Positions 21,101 to 22,135 of a stretch of DNA of 22,135 nucleotides are shown piece by piece. How positions within the stretch are numbered: position 1 is the first letter of the stretch; each line of letters starts with the position of its first letter. The DNA is taken from positions 1-22,135 of IMG/VR virus record IMGVR_UViG_3300020267_000342; one strand, written 5' to 3'. The notes beneath the pieces are model-generated. The model worked only from the letters and a program-made list of their open reading frames with translations. It was not told the origin of the DNA and made no database searches. A program made the position numbers and the translations under genes. This stretch comes from a virus.

Positions 21101-22106
21101 AGTCAACAGATATAACTGAGGAATTTACAGATGAGGCATCTAATGCTTTTGTTCTGCCTGGAATAGTAAATACACCTTGTATTAAATCCCTATCACTAAA
21201 TCCTACAAATAAGGACATTTTGAAGAAAGTTTTTCCATCTCTTGTAAATATTTCAACTTCAGAGACAGATGCATTTGTATTAAGATCGTCAGATTTAAAG
21301 ATTGTTTGACCAATTAAATTTTGTGGTAAACCACCAGGAGTTACGACATCTGCAACTATAACTTCTCTTCTTATAAATTCTGAACTTGATGGTTTAATTA
21401 AATTATTTTCTAAGTCTAATATTTTTGCTTCAACACCATATAATACTTTAAATAATATTCTTATTGATTCTTCAACACCTTTTGATTGGTAAAATGATCT
21501 TGCAAATTTAATAAAATTACCAACATCAAGTGTTTCTGTAAAATCATTTTTTTCTAAACCAGGCAAAAATGTTTTTTTGAGTTTTTTAAAAAATTCTTGT
21601 ATGAATAATACAGATAAATTTGTAACTGATGAATTATTATCGTGACTAGCCGCTGATGTTTCTTCAAATTTTAATTTTTCTTTATTAACCTCTAGTAATG
21701 ATGAAGACACACCAACATTATAACCTGTGATACCACTAAATCCACGAATACAACCAGTGAATGAATTTTCTGTTATTCCAGTATATGAAATTATTTCATC
21801 ATCAATTTTTAATAGTCCATATTCTTTAGGAAAACCCTTAGTGCTAGAAACATTAATGGTTTTATCGGTAACATCAACTGATGAAGTAATTGTAGTAACA
21901 CCAACTACAACTTCAGGAACAAGATTATCAACTTTAAGATATTGATCAAAATTATTAATTAAATCACCAGAACCTCCTTGAAATTCTTGTGAGATATAAT
22001 ATTGTTTGAAAAATTCTGAAACATTTGGAAAATCAGAGAGAACAAACTCAGGTAACTGATTTTCAATAATCGTGTTGACTTTTATTCTTTTGTCAATTTG
22101 TGACAT
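9177..22106 (-). CDS. Giant gp7-like baseplate wedge/tail structural protein (4309 aa) with YHYH-like domain
   Basis: A single uninterrupted frame encoding roughly 470 kDa. Residues 15-59 and 150-320 resemble the C-terminal third of T4 gp7: SKGVEESIRILFKVLYG against T4 TKGIEASYKFLFKVLYN, and NLIGQTIFK against DLVGQTIYT. A second gp7 block appears about 2,100 residues later at ~2445-2481 (DYYQNLSYSIKS..W..LV..V..LVHPSG; T4 has YYVMKIKS..PSSRW...I.FVHPVG). Between them are GxGY, HGFxxGD and GIGTT repeats and a YHYH-like domain (~1258-1356). After residue 2490 come a tandem beta-sandwich pair, NGxxQQP modules and conserved tail blocks such as FDDVSDDFTGIG and SEFDINQNQVPRGG, ending GEFHWGRLYG...LRVFGLS. 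The first ~750 residues of T4 gp7 have no recognisable equivalent. The ATG is preceded by GAGAGG nine bases upstream; the stop is TAG. By analogy it is the central wedge protein, probably with large outward arms; receptor contact is speculation. Confidence 0.88.
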   Translation of the reverse strand: MSQIDKRIKVNTIIENQLPEFVLSDFPNVSEFFKQYYISQEFQGGSGDLINNFDQYLKVDNLVPEVVVGVTTITSSVDVTDKTINVSSTKGFPKEYGLLKIDDEIISYTGITENSFTGCIRGFSGITGYNVGVSSSLLEVNKEKLKFEETSAASHDNNSSVTNLSVLFIQEFFKKLKKTFLPGLEKNDFTETLDVGNFIKFARSFYQSKGVEESIRILFKVLYGVEAKILDLENNLIKPSSSEFIRREVIVADVVTPGGLPQNLIGQTIFKSDDLNTNASVSEVEIFTRDGKTFFKMSLFVGFSDRDLIQGVFTIPGRTKALDASSVNSSVISVDSTVGFGTTGTIISGSNTINYTSKSVNQFFGCTGINQEIKKADNIRANETIFGYENGDLSKRVDLRVTGVLSELVEVSDIKLVSEGENIFSKNVGEKIFNNGFTYKQIFANSWKYNTSSRFKIENDADPFILKTKIDKSSIKKDDLFELLRRNSQEVQATFTVKDVNNDNSINITGLSTITGKQGLISGQEYDIRRVIEKASSSGIELDEGDDKIIANVLNVYTDGDTDGYVASNSLPDYDISTNIIKESFLGVGTTVLEGSSGNRFNFINFSVTAKDSNNQPRDINFIQGDAVVYLPDGDPIVGLDSGRVYFVDPQPVPAGQKVTSLAFYNSRSQIGTASTVQLEVGLSNTTNHNFILQKHSNRKLSANKILRKIPLSQNLFVASKQERPFNDIGILIDGVQIQSPYSEDIIYYGPIDQVNLQNGGSGYDVVNPPVIQVETGVGTTALVEPIIEGSVKKIFVDPQDFDIESVTNISLTGGNGSGCLLKPILGARFRDLFFDSRNLFFGGSLDIDDETITFDDNHNLANGQKLFYRNEGNPSLGIGTAYEVTNKINGTLSDGDPYFVRVVNPRTIRIFNTESDALSGIAGINTIGIATDTQSAGIHKFRTESVNTLLDVKVLNSGSGYQHRKLRVNPAGISTTYDTINFENHGFNHGDVIEYSPTVGLGSTTPKNIQGLSTTTSYRVLKIDDNSFKLASSEDNFNRGEFVGLGSTGTGYQTFTYPEIKVNVQVTYGTNVTGTINITPLVTGNIIGSYLYEKGTDYGSTILNHQVNPKIEILNGKNAELRPIIVNGKISDVIVANQGSEYNSLPDINVISTGEGTGAIVRPVITNGQITDAIVINAGIGYSSLTTRVEVTSSGINAKFQARVRGLNVNNNQRYGDTNLEQKTSKLAFNLLGYSQDTVKIFEPDTFSLKPNDEFDKVEKHSPIIGWAYDGNPIYGPFGYKDPSNINSDLVIIKSSYKKDQTKVFNRPTQFAEGFFVNDYIYDNSGDLDIHNGRFCKTPEFPNGIYAYFATVEIGSSSNKLESIYPYFIGNTYRSPFINDNISLDQNFDFNNSNLIRNTYPYNVSEKFADNDFIIESYEEIKQITNVESVHSGIIDNIVILDGGTGYKVGDLTEFDNSETEGSGFNAEVSDIVGIGISKIETSLSSFNNAVFVWNSDKEVQVNYLPFVEIDNQDAVVISGLSTTIVNLTGSFNAGLSTVSVGLAKSMEVGNVNGIVQDIFVNEIPNNISIGGSLRIGEGNNRETLKVLNIFNRNKAIRVFRNSGIAHTFGSSVDSLTNSFTVPVRTKKFESSKNDIIFFNAKQSVGVGTTGIGQRVDTFIGDLKTEVGLVPRTIRIPNHPFKTGQKVGLSTSDIAGSNSQFNVSPTPSPSDTFTLPFQGETTTDVFIIKKDEDHIGIVTTSAGVGNTTEGLFFFNNGGVTGVGTNLYKLTAQNVQVTGDFDKIISTVTTKVAAAGTTTHNLKNGDTVDMTVLPNISVGIGTTTPIDVRYNSEFEKLIINPIDFTSSDVETNRIDIEDHGFKTGDKVFYDGNATGLGTGSYFVYKINDRYFQLGKTLKDVSVTPVNLLPITAGTGTNQSIAPINPQIKVVKNQKLTFGISSTTLAGFDFKIYYDQNLTNEYNSSVDSNDFNVVGVGTIGIGTNNTDPEGARLSIKFTNSTPTKLYYGISKGGFISTTDTDVENNNEILFIDSVYNSKFKISNVTDETFDFSPLEPEFLRYDDTDCDKIEYSTSSKNVTGTIKDFRIISSGFNFKRIPKFKSIKSKTGVDANIKVLSNDIGKIKKSRILDIGYEYSSDKTLSPEAFIPPIVNIDNLDVVTSVDIVSGGLDYTSAPDLLVFNPVKNIVVNNSSLQAVVPNQTISDVEVIAPINGLDSIQHRVVAINNSNGVGINSVETSLSGIVTCYLETPTNGFPTEPFAINDEVFVEGILQVGEAGIGTQGGVGIGTTTLGDGFNSENYNYQFFKVVDYLNANPRVLKFSIAGLSTNPGIAKTFQSGFAILINKDKYPDIRPIQNRGQFDLGENLNVNNVQSDLSIVEIRDDYVKVDGLTLIKKTDRITGNISGTSAEIISLNENKAKFDIDFSSRQEYGWLDDTGKLSEDYQVIPDNDYYQNLSYSIKSPIVWDQLVNPVNRLVHPSGLKNFSDTEVKNNVKVGIGTTINTVSTLIIDLTNDPRRVDATNNFDFVKDFNVLEDANSNLKSKQLLFSNKTLTDFTRCISNRVLVHDDISDKFSSVGFANDDTILDQVTAELGNYLIQIIDPDTNDAQFTELVVLTDQTKIILFEKSTDFTNVRLGSFKTDITSGNVKNLLFEPVDKFTKDHDLKILKINPDITKTSNATNIIGNTKLFGINKIAPTGVGNVTTTIAEFAKTDFNACFATVYVEDTVSKDVNYNEVIIDFDGTNTSLSQIYIDKNLASSNSAVGIITAKFENDLIKLQIINDRANDFETRSNIVGLGTTTVGIGTYRFNALGQPAGAERSARLQSNYDTGTNSVITYASIFKDFDTSVKSLVRVSSGQTSAVHQIITIRDDNDVLTVQYPFVSIGSTSGIGTFGGEINGNNIDLKFYPDSNFTSLIEVQAFNQIFYTQSDFDNTPNDLVYGPVTQKLFLDTFDGLEGNRANKTKFDLKYKNIPIYEKSFVPSSTTSTGLGVSETFNIPNHFFSTNEQLTYTPDSTFIGTAATAISIGATANVAGVVTTLLPSTVYAKVTDENNIQLFSRPEYVASGQPINVTGFGAGNAHKLTMTKALTKTIIGLDGVVQQPITFTKIAHNLDANIGAGTSQFVLSGISSINPTDILKVNDEFMAIESVGFASLPQGTINDATDVSLGISTLPVVKVKRGVLGIPASSHSQNDEARIHRGSFNIIGSTVHFIEPPKGNQRSRRADTNLPFVKATFSGRTFLRSNYTTNMLFDDVSDDFTGIGKTYSLTVGGANTSAGIGLGNGVLFINGIFQQPSTSNNPNGNYNIIADTTAGISTVQFTGITSADGQFIISEFDINQNQVPRGGIIVSLASTPGLGYAPLVGAKASLFKNADGGITDVVGIGTTSGISLGIQTASYDNITGIITVTTEKVHGFAPNRPSTVHLKDLEFSCVGYSGVTTTIFQDHERPLFLTGIVSERSFEVQAGPSTIAHTYEGGGNAIEFFSNNTFGSGYRGTTVSIGVTDIAYEHRFVSAGIGSIKLGNFNGSSYTATNAEYISHTGNLILTIPNHNLTTSNKIGIDTGGIVFKCSKDNFFGNHPYPRSVSITSNPNGDPIAGIVTDITSTTTNTVTIFVGQGGGGGTGANITATVGLGGTLAFNIVSAGTSYVNPELIIPEPIYENLEVEGLSRIGIGTTTDTGVNLLVDVEVGASSTTVGIGSTLFEISKFKISRPGHSFKRGDKFRPVGLVTAAHLTEPIQEFELEVIDTFRDKFSSWQFGEIDYIDDIKNLQDGSRVRFPLFFNGQILSFEKDDTNTQSQLIDLDAVLLIFVNGVLQQPGISYQFEGGSTFTFKEPPSPESGPDLNDHDHVDIFFYKGQDGVDVEIKDIQEEIKTGDQFRVLRNDAIGISTLGDNSTQENNRVVKQILGADQVETDVYTGRGINLNDEKPVRFEKQKVDIIINGEIIPKTRSSLEPQIYPTAKIIGDLTTTNGPGTGNDDGIFVDDATSFLFEKDRYNQSTDNLVDALISNGETTNVGAAATAIVSATGTITDLDITEAGSGYSGTVSVKISSPPEVGVGIGTTATATINVVNGSIDSTVTITDAGFGYSQSNPPQVIIEDPIFETEKITSIQNVQGFTGIITGIQQVNRNGSNPSALKLFYYAVTKNKNNQYAIQDTPNLLKQGYPIFVNKTSVGNGTKSVFGTNAGGTVGIGTEFLDNVYIVQFPPDQNGAIGIVTVHLHTDSNASIAGINTEGFFDPGNIGLTTSVGEFHWGRLYGNDLKRSSNPIAIGVSGLTVDAGLSTFPTIQRKYFGDPSVRGLRSTGALRVFGLS
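9815..10025 (-). repeat. Pair of GxGY repeat units near the C-terminus of the giant protein (residues ~4028-4097)
   Basis: Two units: DLDITEAGSGYSGTVSVKIS followed by TATINVVNGSIDSTVTITDA and GFGYSQSNPPQVIIEDP. They match the unit described at 18490-18840, with a GVGIGTT motif at the step between them. Divergence at the DNA level is large, so this is an old duplication rather than a recent tandem repeat. Confidence 0.75.
13330..13960 (-). repeat. Tandem pair of beta-sandwich-like modules (residues ~2716-2926 of the giant protein)
   Basis: First copy: VYVEDTVSKDVNYNEVIIDF, IYIDKNLASSNSAVGIITAK, then LIKLQIINDRANDFE and VGLGTTTVGIGTYRF. Second copy: LVRVSSGQTSAVHQIITIRD, VQYPFVSIGSTSGIGTFGGE, then NIDLKFYPDSNFTSLIEVQA. 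Strand order and the SxxGI[IG]xxxAxF/GxI...L.. pattern repeat. Weak sequence identity; the pairing is by pattern. Confidence 0.5.
14652..14924 (-). other. gp7-like core, C-terminal block (residues ~2395-2485 of the giant protein)
   Basis: Contains DRITGNISGTSAEI, then GKLSEDYQ, DYYQNLSYSIKS, a Trp 15 residues after the second Tyr, and LVHPSGLKNF. The order Y-Y-x4-I-x-S, W, V-H-P-x-G is that of the last conserved part of T4 gp7, where it follows the LVGQTIYT segment after about 70 residues. Here the same two segments are about 2,150 residues apart. Related DNxYYQxFSY...HPaG motifs occur, as I recall, in many T4-like phage structural proteins, so homology to gp7 specifically is likely but not proven. 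Confidence 0.6.
18039..18335 (-). other. YHYH-like domain inside the giant protein (residues ~1258-1356)
   Basis: KHSPIIGWAYDGNPIYGPFG at the start and NGRFCKTPEFPNGIYAYFAT at the end are hallmark halves of the YHYH domain, otherwise found in secreted or surface proteins of bacteria and eukaryotes. The domain-naming Tyr-His-Tyr-His tetrapeptide, normally upstream of HSPI, is not seen: the preceding residues read NDEFDKVE. The function of the domain is unknown. Flanks are the GxGY cluster (~1090-1205) upstream and a FDFNNSN-rich Asn stretch downstream. Confidence 0.75.
18490..18840 (-). repeat. Tandem GxGY beta-repeat cluster (residues ~1090-1205 of the giant protein)
   Basis: Three successive units can be aligned by eye: KGTDYGSTILN..VNPKIEI, then ELRPIIVNGKISDVIVANQG, SEYNSLPDINVISTGEGTGA, then IVRPVITNGQITDAIVINAG and IGYSSLTTRVEVTSSGINA. 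The unit is about 38 residues: a small-GxGY turn, a Pro, a V-x-V/I strand, a Gly-Ala step, then (V/T)NGxIxDxxIxNxG. Similar units recur near residues 753, 950, 1435, 2080-2180, 3633 and 4028-4097. Confidence 0.8.
20666..20695 (-). repeat. Perfect inverted repeat, 11-bp arms and 8-base loop, inside the giant gene
   Basis: ATAAATCATCT (20666-20676) is followed after 8 bases by its exact complement AGATGATTTAT (20685-20695). Only two of the eleven pairs are G-C, so an RNA hairpin would be modest in stability. It falls in coding sequence for the segment SSIKKDDLF. No T-run follows in the direction of transcription, so it is not a standard terminator; it may be chance in AT-rich coding DNA. Confidence 0.45.
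21147..22064 (-). other. gp7-like core, N-terminal block (residues ~15-320 of the giant protein)
   Basis: Residues 15-59 (ENQLPEFVLSDFPNVSEFF...) parallel T4 gp7 PDSYLLQDSNFEAF; residues ~160-230 parallel the helical stretch up to FKVLYN; residues ~258-300 parallel the LVGQTIYT beta segment. A beta module with IDDEIISYTGI (about 66-150) interrupts the helices. In T4 this part of gp7 packs with gp6 in the wedge core. The match covers motifs and spacing by eye only; a profile search of residues 150-320 against gp7 would settle it. Confidence 0.7.
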
Positions 22107-22135
22107 AAATTATTTCCTCTCTAAAACTCCGTTTG
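22107..22135 (-). other. Possible extreme 3' end of an upstream gene (gene 6-like by position)
   Basis: Only 29 bases precede the gp7-like start. Two minus-strand frames close here: Gln-Thr-Glu-Phe-TAG (stop at 22121-22123) and Asn-Gly-Val-Leu-Glu-Arg-Lys-TAA (stop at 22110-22112). The third runs on to a TGA inside the gp7-like gene. Any could be the tail of the preceding gene, which in T4 order would be gene 6. There is too little sequence to choose, and no late promoter element is visible in this stretch. Confidence 0.3.
22116..22121 (-). promoter_or_regulatory. Ribosome-binding site of the gp7-like gene
   Basis: The minus strand reads GAGAGG, then nine bases (AAATAATTT), then ATG at 22106. 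This is the only strong Shine-Dalgarno in the window and supports the chosen start of the 4309-codon frame. The other two large genes lack a comparable site. Confidence 0.8.

Noticed and set aside
9177-22106. Possibility that the 12.9-kb frame is an assembly fusion of several genes
   Set aside because: There is no stop, frame change, internal start with a clear ribosome-binding site or composition break that I can see, and module types recur on both sides of every candidate join. Proteins of thousands of residues at this position are, as I recall, normal in marine T4-like phages.
1-22135. Defence system, toxin-antitoxin, auxiliary metabolic gene, tRNA or integrase
   Set aside because: Three structural genes and two gene ends fill the window; no catalytic motifs, cloverleaf or attachment-site repeats were seen.

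Overview
The window looks like part of the late structural (tail/baseplate) region of a marine T4-like myovirus. The closest relatives I can recall are T4-like cyanophages and pelagiphages. The DNA is AT-rich, and essentially every base is coding on the minus strand. Gene order follows T4 genes 7 and 8. I found no host genes, tRNA, rRNA, integrase, transposon or CRISPR array, and no stretch over 300 bases lacks a gene. Sequence alone does not separate a Prochlorococcus/Synechococcus host from a SAR11-type host.

Layout in the direction of transcription (right to left). At 22107-22135 lies a ribosome-binding site and perhaps the last codons of an upstream gene (gene 6-like by position). At 22106-9177 is one open frame of 4309 codons. 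It carries two separated blocks that resemble the C-terminal part of T4 baseplate wedge protein gp7, embedded in roughly 3,900 residues of repetitive beta-type tail modules, including a YHYH-like domain. A 37-nt gap holds a perfect T4-type late promoter (TATAAATA). At 9139-7535 is an enlarged gp8-type baseplate wedge protein (534 aa, against 334 in T4). Two bases later, at 7532-93, is a 2479-aa DUF4815-type virion structural protein. Its stop codon overlaps the start of a further gene that runs off the left edge (31 codons visible, MKTFNQFQES...).

Working together: in T4, gp7 and gp8 join gp6, gp10, gp11, gp25 and gp53 to build each of six baseplate wedges. Gene order and residual motifs suggest these products do the same job. 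The DUF4815-type protein probably decorates the baseplate or forms fibre-like structures. The main observation is architectural. All three large proteins carry copies of the same small modules (GxGY repeat; SGA-type beta module in gp8 and the DUF4815-type protein; IDDEI-YTG module in the two giants). The gp7-like core is interrupted by about 2,000 residues. This fits baseplate wedges extended by large peripheral arms built from interchangeable modules. Homologues of such giant proteins exist in marine T4-like phages as I recall them, so the family is not new. I am not aware of a description of the split gp7 core or the module sharing across adjacent genes. All T4 comparisons are from memory of the T4 sequences, not from a search.
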